From: Buttiauxella agrestis
GTDB lineage: Bacteria; Pseudomonadota; Gammaproteobacteria; Enterobacterales; Enterobacteriaceae
Assembly (NCBI RefSeq): GCF_900446255.1
Contig: NZ_UIGI01000001.1
Span: forward strand, 2,692,763-2,756,762
Reading direction: 5' to 3'
DNA length: 64,000 nt
The position numbers and the translations under genes are program-made. Within the stretch, counting starts at the first letter, position 1; every line of letters starts with the position of its first letter. The notes below the pieces were generated by a model. The model was given only the letters and a program-made list of their open reading frames with translations, was not told where the DNA came from and ran no database searches. Shown here one piece after another: positions 7,935-16,400 of this stretch.

Positions 7935-9473
7935 ATGTCAGTACGGCGTTTTTCGATTTTAGTTTTCAGTACGTTGCTGCTTATTTTCTTAGCCAGTACC
8001 GCATCCAATATCTGGTCTTTAACGCGTAGCAACCAGTCTCTGGATAACGTCAACCGGGAAATCCGCGTGGTGTTATCGGTGATCGACCCGATTAACCACA
8101 GCCGCACCATGCGTGTTCGCGCCATGGAAGCGTTAGAAGAACGTGAGCAAGGTTCAGGCGACCAAAGTCAGCTGGCGTTGGATGGCGCAAAGCTGGTGCT
8201 CGGCAAAGCGAATTCCGCCTTTCAGGCTTATCTGGAAGCGCCAAAACAGCCTGGCGAACAAGTGCTGGCCGATGCTTATCAAACTGCTTTCGTAAATTAT
8301 CGCGAACAGGGTTTGCAGCCGTTACTGGATGCGGTTGGCGCAAATGATTTGCAGCGCGCCCGCACGCTCGTGACCTCCACTCTGCCGCTTCTCGACAAAC
8401 AGTTTGAAGTCGCGCTGGATAAGCTGCTGTCGTTTCGCGAGCAGTACGCGCAACAGCTCAACAAAGATGCGCAATCGGGCTTCAAGCAAAGCCTGGTAAG
8501 CATTGCGATTTTTGCGCTGATCTTCGCCATTATTCTCGGGGCAGCGTTCCTGCTGTTGAAGAAAAGAGTCCTTAACGAGCTGGATAAAGCGAAAGCACAT
8601 TGCACAGAAATCGCCAGCGGTATCCTGCATACGCCGATTGTCGCCAACGCTCGGGATGAAATTGGTGCCATGATGCGCGAGCTGGAGCAGATGCGCGTTT
8701 CGTTGGCGAGTATCATCGGCCAGGTGCGTGAATCCAGCCAGACCGTGGCCTACGCGTCTGAAGAAATCGCGGCCGGGAACACCGATCTTTCTGCCAGAAC
8801 GGAAGAGCAAGCGTCGTCTTTGGGTGAAACAGCCGCCAGCATGGAGCAGCTTACCGTGACGGTGAAATCTACTTCCGACAATTCTCATCAGGCAAATAAG
8901 CTGGCAAATGGCATGTTGATTGCCGCCAATGACGGCAACGAGATTGTTAGCGAGGTGATTGATTCAATGCGTAATATTGAGTCTAGCTCCAGCAAGATCG
9001 ATAACATTATTAGCATTATCGAAGACATTGCTTTCCAGACCAATATTCTGGCGCTGAATGCGGCGGTTGAAGCCGCGCGTGCCGGTGAACAAGGGCGTGG
9101 TTTTGCCGTGGTCGCCAGCGAAGTGCGTAACCTGGCGCAACGTTCGTCGGTTGCCGCGAAGGAGATCAAAGAGCTGATTGAGCTGTCAGGTGAGCAGGTG
9201 AATATCGGCAGTAATCTGGTGAATCGTGCGGGCGAAAGTATGCAGCGGATTTCTAACGCCATTAAGCAAGTGACGGGATTAATGGAAGAAATTGCGGTGT
9301 CGACCGGCGAGCAAAGCCGCGGCATTGAACAAATCAACCTGGCCGTGGTGCAAATGGATGTGGTGACGCAGCAGAATGCCGCGCTGGTTGAACAAGCCTC
9401 AGCGGCGGCGATGTCGTTAAAAGAGCAGTCGCAGGCGCTCAATGAAACGGTGGCGGTGTTTAAGCTGGCGTAA
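7935..9473 (+). CDS. Methyl-accepting chemotaxis protein
   Basis: A 512-residue chemoreceptor. A first membrane segment lies at about residues 7-28, a periplasmic four-helix-bundle ligand domain at about 30-185, a second membrane segment at about 186-208, then HAMP and a long cytoplasmic signalling coiled coil. The conserved signalling tip [20 protein letters not shown] is intact, followed by [18 protein letters not shown]. The C-terminus ends [10 protein letters not shown] and lacks the NWETF-type tail that tethers CheR/CheB in Tsr and Tar, so it is probably a low-abundance receptor that depends on assistance from others. The ligand is unknown. Confidence 0.92.
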   Translation: MSVRRFSILVFSTLLLIFLASTASNIWSLTRSNQSLDNVNREIRVVLSVIDPINHSRTMRVRAMEALEEREQGSGDQSQLALDGAKLVLGKANSAFQAYLEAPKQPGEQVLADAYQTAFVNYREQGLQPLLDAVGANDLQRARTLVTSTLPLLDKQFEVALDKLLSFREQYAQQLNKDAQSGFKQSLVSIAIFALIFAIILGAAFLLLKKRVLNELDKAKAHCTEIASGILHTPIVANARDEIGAMMRELEQMRVSLASIIGQVRESSQTVAYASEEIAAGNTDLSARTEEQASSLGETAASMEQLTVTVKSTSDNSHQANKLANGMLIAANDGNEIVSEVIDSMRNIESSSSKIDNIISIIEDIAFQTNILALNAAVEAARAGEQGRGFAVVASEVRNLAQRSSVAAKEIKELIELSGEQVNIGSNLVNRAGESMQRISNAIKQVTGLMEEIAVSTGEQSRGIEQINLAVVQMDVVTQQNAALVEQASAAAMSLKEQSQALNETVAVFKLA

Positions 9474-9479
9474 ACTTGA

Positions 9480-9556
9480 TGTCGGGTGACGCATGCGCTT
9501 ACCCGACCTACAACTACATGATTTCGTAGGTCGGGCAAGCGCAAGCGCCCCCGACA
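9480..9556. repeat. REP palindrome pair (BIME)
   Basis: Two REP units in opposite orientation: TGTCGGGTGACGC...GCGCTTACCCGACCTACA at 9480-9512 and GTAGGTCGGGCAAGCGCAAGCG...CCCGACA at 9526-9555. They fill the gap between the convergent chemoreceptor and MetE-like genes. Confidence 0.85.
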
Positions 9557-9563
9557 AAACCGC

Positions 9564-10676
9564 TTACCAAACCTTTTCGGCAAGCTCCGTCACCAGACGC
9601 ACTTTGTCCCACTGCTGCTCAGGCGTCAGGCTGTTACCCTCTTCTGTCGAAGCAAAACCGCATTGTGGGCTAAGGCAAATCTGGTTGATATCAACATACT
9701 GTGCCGCTTCGTTAATGCGTGCCTGAATCAACTCCGGGTTTTCAAGTTCGCCATTTTTCGTCGTCACCAGACCTAAAACCACTTGCTGATGGCCGGGACG
9801 CACAAAGCGCAACGGCGCAAAATCACCGGAACGATCGTTGTCATATTCAAGGAAGAACGCATCAACGTTCACGGTGCCAAACAGCACTTCAGCCACCGGC
9901 TCGTAACCGCCTTCAGAGATCCACGTCGAGCGGAAATTACCGCGACAAACATGCAGCCCAATAACCAAATCATCAGGCTTGCCTGCCAGGGCTTTATTCA
10001 GCACTTCGGCATAAATCTGCGCCAGTTGGTCCGGGTCGTCACCACGCTGGCGGATTTCCTGACGCTGCGCATCCGAACACAAATATGCCCAAACGGTGTC
10101 ATCAAGTTGCAGATAACGGCAGCCCGCCGCGTAAAACGCCTGAATCGCATCGCGCCAGGTGGTTGCCAGATCGTCGAAATATTCTTTCAAATCAGGGTAC
10201 ACGGTGCTGTCGATTGCATTACGTCCGCCACGGAAATGCAACACGCTCGGGCTTGGGATCGTCATTTTCGGTACGGCATCGCCACTGATGCTCTTCAGAT
10301 AGCGGAAATCTTCCAGCATCGGGTGTTCACCGAAGCCCAGTTTGCCGACCACTCGCACGCTGTGGGCTTTGGTCTGCACGCCGTTAAACTGAATGCCCTG
10401 CTCCGACTCATAACGCTCAACACCTTGCAGGCCATCGAAAAAGTCAAAATGCCACCACGCACGACGAAACTCGCCGTCAGTCACCACATGCAGGCCGCAG
10501 GCACATTGCTGCTCAACCGAGGCACGAATCGCCTCATCTTCCACTTTCCGCAGTTCAGAAGCGTTGATATCTCCTGCCGCAAAAGCAAGACGTGCGTTTT
10601 TAATGGTGGCCGGGCGTAAGAAACTACCGACGATGTCGGCACGGAACGGGGCGCGATGAGCTGTGGATTGTGGCAT
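9564..10676 (-). CDS. MetE-like (cobalamin-independent methionine synthase II family) protein
   Basis: A 370-residue protein matching the C-terminal half of MetE (YxjG/YxjH type). It opens with FRADIVGSFLRP and has VTDGEFRRAWWHFDF, IPSPSVLHFRGG, YLQLDDTVWAY, GLHVCRGNFR and CLSPQCGFAS; the His, Cys and final Cys are positioned like the zinc ligands of MetE. It lacks the N-terminal MetE domain, so it may use a methyl donor other than methyltetrahydrofolate polyglutamate (inference). The start at 10676 has GGAGAAG upstream; the longer frame adds 16 residues without a ribosome site. Upstream DNA carries a MetR-type box and a MetJ-like tandem. Confidence 0.85.
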   Translation of the reverse strand: MPQSTAHRAPFRADIVGSFLRPATIKNARLAFAAGDINASELRKVEDEAIRASVEQQCACGLHVVTDGEFRRAWWHFDFFDGLQGVERYESEQGIQFNGVQTKAHSVRVVGKLGFGEHPMLEDFRYLKSISGDAVPKMTIPSPSVLHFRGGRNAIDSTVYPDLKEYFDDLATTWRDAIQAFYAAGCRYLQLDDTVWAYLCSDAQRQEIRQRGDDPDQLAQIYAEVLNKALAGKPDDLVIGLHVCRGNFRSTWISEGGYEPVAEVLFGTVNVDAFFLEYDNDRSGDFAPLRFVRPGHQQVVLGLVTTKNGELENPELIQARINEAAQYVDINQICLSPQCGFASTEEGNSLTPEQQWDKVRLVTELAEKVW

Positions 10677-10736
10677 GTGTCTTCTCCTTCCCTGGCTAAT
10701 TAATTTAGGCAGGTGATAATTCATTATTTGAATATT

Positions 10737-10754
10737 TAGCCATCTGGATGGCTA
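10737..10754. promoter_or_regulatory. Palindrome with tandem MetJ-box similarity
   Basis: TAGCCATC-TG-GATGGCTA is a perfect dyad 60-78 bp upstream of the MetE-like gene. Read as tandem octamers, AGCCATCT and GGATGGCT match the MetJ box AGACGTCT at 6/8 and 5/8 positions. This fits a MetJ operator but is imperfect, and it could instead be a leader hairpin. Confidence 0.4.
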
Positions 10755-10815
10755 TTGTTTGAATGAGAATGTCAGATGCGCCCCATGAGGACAAACGAAG
10801 ATCTTTCATGGTTAT

Positions 10816-10828
10816 TGAAAATTATTCA
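10816..10828. promoter_or_regulatory. MetR-type binding site
   Basis: TGAAAATTATTCA fits the MetR consensus TGAA-N5-TTCA exactly. It lies about 140 bp upstream of the divergent MetE-like gene, a normal distance for LysR-type activation, and about 86 bp upstream of the yneE-like start. It suggests that the MetE-like gene is part of the methionine regulon. Confidence 0.55.
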
Positions 10829-10913
10829 TGTTGTTAAGGCGATGTAAATTCAAAGTTGATCTGCGTCACACTTTGCCGTTAAATATGACGTCCTGTTTTT
10901 GAGCATCCTGATT

Positions 10914-11831
10914 ATGATTGTTCGTCCGCATCAACACTGGTTTATCCGCTTGTTTGTCTGGCATGGCTCGGTTCTACAAAAAATCTATTCCCGCCTGCTG
11001 CTAAACCTTGCCCTTTCGATTGGCATTATTTTCTTTCTGCCCTGGTATGAAACACTCGGCATTAAACTGACCACCGCCCCGTTCAGTATTCTCGGCGTGG
11101 CAATTGCTATCTTTTTAGGCTTCAGAAACAGCGCCTGCTACGCACGTTTTAACGAAGCGCGCGCGCTGTGGGGAAATCTGGCCATTACGCAGCGCTCATT
11201 CTTGCGTGAGGCGAAAAGCGTGCTGGGTGAGAATCAATGTCAAATTACCGCGCTGGTAAATTTGCAGACTGCGTTTTGCCATGCTTTGCGGCTGACGCTG
11301 CGTAAACGCCCGGTGGAAGAGACACTTAAAAAATACCTGAGCGCAGAAGAATTGCAGTGGGTGGTTAAAAGCCAGGCGCCGTGCCAACGTATCTTGTTGC
11401 TGATGGGGAGCTGGCTAGGCGATAAACGCAAACAAGGGCTGATTTCCGATGTGGTGTGGAGCAGTCTGAATCATCATCTTAACGATCTTTCGGCGGTTGC
11501 CGGTGGCTGCGAGCGCATTGCGACCACTCCCGTTCCGTTCGCCTACACGCTGATTCTGCACCGCACCGTTTACCTGTTTTGCATCATGCTGCCGTTTGCG
11601 CTGGTGACAGACCTGCATTACATGACGCCATTTTTGTCGGTGTTTATCTCGTATACGTTTATCTCGCTCGACACGCTGGCCGAAGAGCTGGAAGAGCCGT
11701 TTGGCACCGAAGACAACGACTTGCCGCTGGATGCGATATGCAACAGCATTGAGCGTGATTTACACGATATGGATGAAAGCGAGGAATTACCGGAGAAGTT
11801 GCGCCCAAACCGCCATTATCGGTTGAGTTAG
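10914..11831 (+). CDS. yneE: Bestrophin-family inner-membrane protein YneE
   Basis: About 305 residues starting MIVRPHQHWFIRLFVWHG, closely matching E. coli YneE, a bestrophin homologue. Bestrophins form pentameric ion channels. Visible features are the SRLLLNLALSIGIIFFLPWY membrane helix, FSILGVAIAIFLGFRNSACYARFNEARALWG (a bestrophin hallmark), later hydrophobic segments near residues 210-245, and the acidic DELAEELEEPFGTEDNDLPLD-like region that resembles the gating segment. The ATG at 10914 is chosen to match the E. coli protein; an in-frame TTG lies 15 bp upstream. In E. coli this gene neighbours tam; here tam lies about 4.6 kb away. Confidence 0.88.
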   Translation: MIVRPHQHWFIRLFVWHGSVLQKIYSRLLLNLALSIGIIFFLPWYETLGIKLTTAPFSILGVAIAIFLGFRNSACYARFNEARALWGNLAITQRSFLREAKSVLGENQCQITALVNLQTAFCHALRLTLRKRPVEETLKKYLSAEELQWVVKSQAPCQRILLLMGSWLGDKRKQGLISDVVWSSLNHHLNDLSAVAGGCERIATTPVPFAYTLILHRTVYLFCIMLPFALVTDLHYMTPFLSVFISYTFISLDTLAEELEEPFGTEDNDLPLDAICNSIERDLHDMDESEELPEKLRPNRHYRLS

Positions 11832-11847
11832 GCGCACTATTTATTTA

Positions 11848-12351
11848 TTAGAAGATTGGGCCGACAAAATCACGCTTACCCAATGGCACACCCGCCTGAC
11901 GCAGGATGTCGTAAGCAGTGGTGAAGTGGAAATAGAAGTTCGGCGTAGCGAATTTGTAGACGTAGCTACGAGCGGTGAAACGCAGTTCGTGTTCGCGAGC
12001 CATCACCACGATTGGGCGCTCATCATCGCCGTCCAGTTGAGCATCGGTAATGCCTTTCATGAACTCAACCGTTGCCGCAATGCGAGCCTGAAGCTGGGCA
12101 ATAGTGGTTTCGTTATCTTCCATCACTGGAGCGTCAACACCCGCCAGGCGTGCAACCGCACGTTTGGCCATATCGGTAGAAATTTGCACCTGGCGCACCA
12201 GCGGATACATATCTTCCGCAAGTGTTGCCGCCAGCAGGCTCTCTTCAGTTTTGCCATTCTCTTTTGCCCAGTTGGCGGCTTTATCAAGAATCGCAGATAA
12301 ATTGTTTAAACCGAGAATAAACTGAGCGTTAGTTTCGCTGTAAATCGACAT
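11848..12351 (-). CDS. DUF1993 family protein
   Basis: A 167-residue protein of the DUF1993 family, which has a DinB-like helical-bundle fold. Visible blocks are TLAEDMYPLVRQVQISTDMAKRA near residue 45, MKGITDAQL and the C-terminal YVYKFATPNFYFHFTTAYDILR, then GVPLGKRDFVG. The family has no established biochemical role; DinB-like folds often use histidines to bind a metal. The start at 12351 gives the usual family length; a frame reaching 12375 adds eight residues. It is convergent with yneE, 16 bp apart. Confidence 0.8.
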   Translation of the reverse strand: MSIYSETNAQFILGLNNLSAILDKAANWAKENGKTEESLLAATLAEDMYPLVRQVQISTDMAKRAVARLAGVDAPVMEDNETTIAQLQARIAATVEFMKGITDAQLDGDDERPIVVMAREHELRFTARSYVYKFATPNFYFHFTTAYDILRQAGVPLGKRDFVGPIF

Positions 12352-12428
12352 TGTAACTTCCTTCAGGGATGACAAAAGTGAGCCAAGATTACACTCACTT
12401 CACGCCTCGCGGATAGCAAATTCACCAC

Positions 12429-12818
12429 TCAGGCAAAGCTAAAACCTTCATCAGCCCAACCCGCTATTCCACCAATCATAATTTTCACCGGGCGACCCAG
12501 GCGCGCCAGTTTAAGCGCTGCGCGATCGGCACCGTTGCAATGCGGCCCGGCGCAATAAACCACGAATAAGGTATCGGCGGGCCACTCGGCCATCCGCTGC
12601 GCCGACATATCGCGATGGCGCAAATGCAAAGCGCCAGGAATATGGCGAAGAGCGAAGGCCTCCGGGGAGCCGACCACGTGCAGCAGAACAAAATCCATAT
12701 CTTCGTCTTTCATCGCGCTATGCACATCGTCGCAGTCTGTCTCGAGACACAGACGCTGGAGAAAATGAGCAGCGGCGATTTCAGGCGCAGCGGCAGGATA
12801 ATCAGTGACGAAACTCAT
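12429..12818 (-). CDS. Rhodanese-like domain protein
   Basis: A 129-residue single rhodanese domain. The presumed active-site loop is FVVYCAGPHCNGADRAALKL near residue 90, with the catalytic Cys in YCAG and a second Cys four residues on. The N-terminal part AHFLQRLCLETDCDDVHSA precedes HIPGALHLRHRD, the usual GAxH-type strand. Rhodaneses move sulfane sulfur or bind persulfides. It is divergent from the FtrA-type regulator with about 86 bp between preferred starts, so the regulator may control it. Confidence 0.85.
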   Translation of the reverse strand: MSFVTDYPAAAPEIAAAHFLQRLCLETDCDDVHSAMKDEDMDFVLLHVVGSPEAFALRHIPGALHLRHRDMSAQRMAEWPADTLFVVYCAGPHCNGADRAALKLARLGRPVKIMIGGIAGWADEGFSFA

Positions 12819-12904
12819 ACAACCTCCTCGTGTGGGTGAGAGACCACTATAGATTGCTGCTTGCCGCTTGACGTGTGGCAGAAATGACAGATAACGTGAA
12901 GATC

Positions 12905-13912
12905 ATGACAAACTCTCTTGCTCCACATAATCCCCTTGTTGTCGCCCTGGCGTATGACGGTCTGTGCACGTTTGAATTTGGCGTGGCGGTTGAAGTGTTT
13001 GGCCTGCCGCGCCCGGAAATGGGCAACGACTGGTATCGCTTTGCGGTGGCGGGAATCGAAGCTGGCGACTTCCGCGCGACCGGTGGCATACGTTTAACGG
13101 TCGATGGCGGGCTTGATTTGCTGGCACAGGCGGGGACGATAGTTGTGCCGGGCTGGCGCGGTGCCGATGAGCCTGTTCCCGAACCTTTATGCGAAGCGCT
13201 GCGTGCGGCACATGCTCGCGGGGCGCGAATTATGTCGATTTGCTCCGGCGTATTTGTGTTGGCTGCTGCCGGTTTGCTGAACGGATTACAGGCTTCCACA
13301 CACTGGCGTTATACCGAAAAACTGCAACAACGTTACCCTGAAATTCAGGTGATGCCGGATGTGCTCTACATCGACAACGGCTCCGTTTTGACCTCCGCGG
13401 GCAGTGCGGCGGGTATCGATTTGAGTTTGCATCTTGTGCGCCGGGATTACGGCCAGGCGGCGGCAAACAGTGTCGCACGTAGATTAGTGGTCCCGCCCCA
13501 TCGCGTCGGCGGCCAGGCGCAGTTTATCGAGCAACCGGTGCCTACGCCTTATGAAAGCAAGCGCCTCAGCCCGCTGTTTGATTATCTCCACACTCACCTT
13601 GCCAATGAGCATTGCGTGGAATCACTTGCCGCTTTTACCGGTATGAGTCCGCGCACATTTTTACGCCGCTTTAGCGCAGCAACCGGCACCACGCCCGCGC
13701 GCTGGTTGCTCAATGTGCGCCTGGCGCGCTGCCGCGATCTGCTGGAAAGCAGCACGCTTTCGATAGATGAAATTGCCGAGCGCGTTGGCTTTGGCAGCGC
13801 CGCCACTCTTCGTCATCATTTCAGGGCAAAGCTCGACACCACGCCCGCCGCTTACCGTAAAACATTTACTTCAGGTAACGAAAAAATGATTACTTCACGC
13901 GAAACAACGTGA
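12905..13912 (+). CDS. ftrA: GlxA/FtrA-type transcriptional regulator (DJ-1/PfpI domain plus AraC HTH)
   Basis: About 335 residues. The N-terminal half is a DJ-1/PfpI (class I amidotransferase-like) domain with the nucleophile-elbow motif ARIMSICSGVFVLAAAGLL near residue 110; the C-terminal third is a double AraC helix-turn-helix with SLAAFTGMSPRTFLRRFSAA and IDEIAERVGFGSAATLRHHF. The layout matches FtrA-type regulators. The start at 12905 fits family length; in-frame ATG 12884 and GTG 12875 are alternatives, none with a strong ribosome site. The divergent rhodanese gene is its likely target. The symbol rests on overall resemblance. Confidence 0.82.
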   Translation: MTNSLAPHNPLVVALAYDGLCTFEFGVAVEVFGLPRPEMGNDWYRFAVAGIEAGDFRATGGIRLTVDGGLDLLAQAGTIVVPGWRGADEPVPEPLCEALRAAHARGARIMSICSGVFVLAAAGLLNGLQASTHWRYTEKLQQRYPEIQVMPDVLYIDNGSVLTSAGSAAGIDLSLHLVRRDYGQAAANSVARRLVVPPHRVGGQAQFIEQPVPTPYESKRLSPLFDYLHTHLANEHCVESLAAFTGMSPRTFLRRFSAATGTTPARWLLNVRLARCRDLLESSTLSIDEIAERVGFGSAATLRHHFRAKLDTTPAAYRKTFTSGNEKMITSRETT

Positions 13913-13966
13913 TAGAGATAACGGCATTATTTTGATAGTCAGCAGATGAATGTATCTGGAGAAGAT

Positions 13967-14335
13967 ATGCGTAAATTGAATGTTTTTGTTTTTTCAGCGG
14001 TTTTGATGGCCGGTTCTGTGCCAATGGCGTTTACGGCTGTTGCCGCAGACGCGCCTGTGACCGCGCCGGGTGCCGTCGCGACGCCAGCACCGCAAAGTTC
14101 TTCTTTTGAAATCCAGGAGTTCCACGCCGATTACAAGCCATTTAAAATTGGCGACATCGTGCCGGATTTATACCGCACCAAGCCTTACCAGATTGATGCC
14201 TGGCAGATTCGCCATCTCCCGGCACCAGAAGCCGGAAGCCACTGGACATACATGGGTGGGAACTACGTGTTGATAACTGACGCGGAAGGCAAAATTTTAC
14301 GAGCCATGAAAGGCGAGATTTTTTACGGCCACTAA
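13967..14335 (+). CDS. RcnB-family periplasmic protein
   Basis: A 122-residue protein with a signal peptide (MRKLNVFVFSAVLMAGSVPM onward, cleaved near AVAA|DAP) and a C-terminal RcnB domain: DYKPFKIGDIVPDLYRTK, then YQIDAWQIRHLPAPEAGSHW and YVLITDAEGKILRA. E. coli RcnB is a periplasmic protein needed for nickel/cobalt homeostasis. No rcnA efflux gene or rcnR regulator is adjacent, so the metal link is a family-level guess. GGAG lies just before the chosen ATG. A terminator follows. Confidence 0.8.
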   Translation: MRKLNVFVFSAVLMAGSVPMAFTAVAADAPVTAPGAVATPAPQSSSFEIQEFHADYKPFKIGDIVPDLYRTKPYQIDAWQIRHLPAPEAGSHWTYMGGNYVLITDAEGKILRAMKGEIFYGH

Positions 14336-14344
14336 CAGAACAAA

Positions 14345-14368
14345 CCCCGGCATTGCGCCGGGGCTTTT
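14345..14368. terminator. Bidirectional rho-independent terminator
   Basis: CCCCGGC-ATTGC-GCCGGGG is followed by CTTTTG and preceded by CAAA, between the convergent rcnB-like gene and the 97-residue hypothetical gene. Confidence 0.85.
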
Positions 14369-14370
14369 GT

Positions 14371-14664
14371 TTATGCAGCACGCATCGCTTTAATTTTTGA
14401 ATACCCGTACTCAAAAATCATATCTGTGGTGCACATAAAGACAATCACATCACCCGACTCGCACTCTTCGATCGCTTCGTTTAATTCCGCATCAAAATCT
14501 TTCGATAGCTGCGGCATTAGCATCTGCATATAGCCTGGATAATCTTCGTCTTCATCGGCTGGCATATCTTCAATTTTTGAACCGCGAACCACGTAAACCA
14601 ACAGATTTTTGTCGTTGACGACGATGGGTGCGCGCAGGTGTTTGCCCGTAGGATGCTTAGCCAT
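14371..14664 (-). CDS. Small acidic protein of unknown function
   Basis: A 97-residue protein I do not recognise. It starts MAKHPTGKHLRAPIVVNDKN and has an acidic middle (PADEDEDYPGYM, then EAIEECESGD), two cysteines (one in CESGD, one in FMCTT) and no signal peptide or membrane helix. AGGG lies upstream of the ATG at 14664. It has its own gap on both sides and ends at a terminator, so it appears to be a single-gene unit. No partner is evident. Confidence 0.65.
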   Translation of the reverse strand: MAKHPTGKHLRAPIVVNDKNLLVYVVRGSKIEDMPADEDEDYPGYMQMLMPQLSKDFDAELNEAIEECESGDVIVFMCTTDMIFEYGYSKIKAMRAA

Positions 14665-14800
14665 GTTATTTACCCTTTTGCTAATAGCCGAAATTTGGCG
14701 CTATCCTCGCAAAAGATGGCGCGAAAATACAGCCTTGCCGTGATGACAAGCCACGAATACCCACTAAGCTGATGAAAGAAAAACTCAGACGGAGGTCATT

Positions 14801-15211
14801 ATGAACAAAAAGTTGTCTGCTCAATGCCATTGTGGTGCTGTCGCTTTTACCGTTGAACTGACGGACGGGTTCAACACCGCCCGCCGCTGCAACTGCTCAT
14901 TTTGCCGGATGCGCGGCGCGGTTGCCGTTTCGGCGCAACTGTCTGGCATCGAAGTCATTAAGGGTAAAGACAAACTAACCGAATACCGTTTTAACACCGG
15001 CGAAGCGGTGCATTTTTTCTGTTCTGTGTGCGGGATTTACACCTTCCACCAGCGCCGCTCCAACCCGGAACAATACGGCGTCAACGCTGCCTGCATCGAA
15101 GGCGTTTCGCCTTTCGACTTCCCCAAAGTCACGGTAATGGAAGGCTCGCACCATCCAAAAGATGGCGGTGGCGGCGTGGCGGGATATTTGACGTACACGG
15201 CGATTAAGTGA
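14801..15211 (+). CDS. GFA/CENP-V domain protein
   Basis: A 136-residue zinc protein of the GFA (glutathione-dependent formaldehyde-activating enzyme) family. The cysteine pattern is complete: CHCGAVAF near residues 9-16, RRCNCSFCRMRGAV near 28-41 and FFCSVCGIYTFHQRR near 75-90. Classical Gfa is proposed to speed the reaction of formaldehyde with glutathione, but many single-domain members have no tested activity. GGAGG lies 7 bp before the ATG. No glutathione-dependent formaldehyde dehydrogenase is adjacent. Confidence 0.85.
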   Translation: MNKKLSAQCHCGAVAFTVELTDGFNTARRCNCSFCRMRGAVAVSAQLSGIEVIKGKDKLTEYRFNTGEAVHFFCSVCGIYTFHQRRSNPEQYGVNAACIEGVSPFDFPKVTVMEGSHHPKDGGGGVAGYLTYTAIK

Positions 15212-15229
15212 ATCCAACGTCTAAGCATT

Positions 15230-15251
15230 GAGGATACCGGTTGGTATCCTC
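15230..15251. terminator. Hairpin between convergent genes
   Basis: GAGGATACC-GGTT-GGTATCCTC is a perfect 9-bp stem between the GFA and DUF2157 genes. No T-run follows on either side, so it may only protect mRNA ends. Confidence 0.45.
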
Positions 15252-15258
15252 AGAATCA

Positions 15259-16281
15259 TTAACGCCCTTCTCCCACGCGCCAAATCCTCTCTGCATAGCG
15301 TCCTACAAGGGCCAGCGAGGTAGCGAGCAGCAAGAAGAAAATGACTTTGTTGGTATCGTCCCAGAACATTTCGAAATAGCGGGTATAGAGGTTGATACCT
15401 AAAAACGTCAGGCCAAAGCCGCGCAGCATGCCGTCGTCGGTTTTCAGGCTTATCCAGATGCATGCCCCCGCCGCCAGGGCAAAAAGCAGCGACCAGTGCA
15501 GCAACTCCATCTGGCGCACGCTTTGCCAGATATCGTAATCGTAGTTACCGAAGATCGACAAAATCCACAGCGCGATAAACAGGTACAGCAATCCCATCGC
15601 CTTGCTGGTGTTAAATAAATTTCGCTGCTGCAAGATAGGTTGCAGTAAATAGCAGGCTGCCAGCAGTACACCACCGAATAACACAAAGCGAATCGGGTAA
15701 TTCATGCCAAGCCAGTACGCGCCCCATCCTGATGCGTATCCCGTGGACGTGCCGAAAAAGCTGCCCAGTGCCAGCAGGCAAAATAGCCAGATTAGCCCGG
15801 ACCGTCCCAGGTAGCCGATGGCGCCATAGATGGCGCAGCCGAGTAAGAACAGTGGCGCGACGTTGCCGCTGCCGGTGTCCAGCGCCATGCCGACCTGGGA
15901 CAGGCTTAACGCGGTGAACAGCACGCCCATAAACAGAATCGCTTCGTTGCTGTAGCGTTTTTCAGGTGTGATTTTTTGGCGACGAAAACCCCAGAAATAT
16001 AACGCGGCGGAAATGAGCGCCAGAATAATGGCGCGAGTGAGGTAGCCAAAATTGAACAGCAACGCCATCAAATATTCATCGGCGACCAGGCTTCCAATAG
16101 CGATAATGGCGCAGGCCAGTGCAATCCAGAAGGCGTAACGGCTCAGGCGCTGCCAGTCAAAAAGCTGTACCGAGAGATTTTGTTGCAAGCGCTGTTGCTC
16201 GGTTTCGTCTATCACCCCTTCTTTGCGCCAGCCTTCAAGCGTATGCCGGATGACTTTTTCCTGTTTGCGTGTCACTTTCAT
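15259..16281 (-). CDS. DUF2157 family membrane protein
   Basis: A 340-residue inner-membrane protein. The soluble N-terminus KVTRKQEKVIRHTLEGWRKE, followed by GVIDETEQQRLQQNL, is the DUF2157 signature, and about eight to ten hydrophobic segments follow from residue 45 onward. DUF2157 proteins have no established function. The gene is flanked by convergent (GFA) and divergent (tam) neighbours, so it appears to be transcribed alone. Confidence 0.8.
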   Translation of the reverse strand: MKVTRKQEKVIRHTLEGWRKEGVIDETEQQRLQQNLSVQLFDWQRLSRYAFWIALACAIIAIGSLVADEYLMALLFNFGYLTRAIILALISAALYFWGFRRQKITPEKRYSNEAILFMGVLFTALSLSQVGMALDTGSGNVAPLFLLGCAIYGAIGYLGRSGLIWLFCLLALGSFFGTSTGYASGWGAYWLGMNYPIRFVLFGGVLLAACYLLQPILQQRNLFNTSKAMGLLYLFIALWILSIFGNYDYDIWQSVRQMELLHWSLLFALAAGACIWISLKTDDGMLRGFGLTFLGINLYTRYFEMFWDDTNKVIFFLLLATSLALVGRYAERIWRVGEGR

Positions 16282-16400
16282 TACGGTTTTCCTTACCTGA
16301 TTTGATCGACTACGTTACAACAGTTTGGTGTAATCCAGGATATATACAATTTCCGAATTCATCACATCGCTCAATGCAATTTTAGCCTCAGGAGAAGCCC

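Noticed and set aside
8888-9583. 231-residue minus-strand reading frame
   Set aside because: Antisense to the conserved signalling domain of the chemoreceptor; its composition is that of a shadow frame (many Ser, Cys, Arg) and no ribosome site is seen.
9783-10619. 278-residue plus-strand reading frame
   Set aside because: Antisense to the MetE-like gene, whose catalytic motifs are intact; the frame has no family motif.
10853-10872. Half CRP-like site (TCACA) before yneE
   Set aside because: Only one half matches; no support for regulation.
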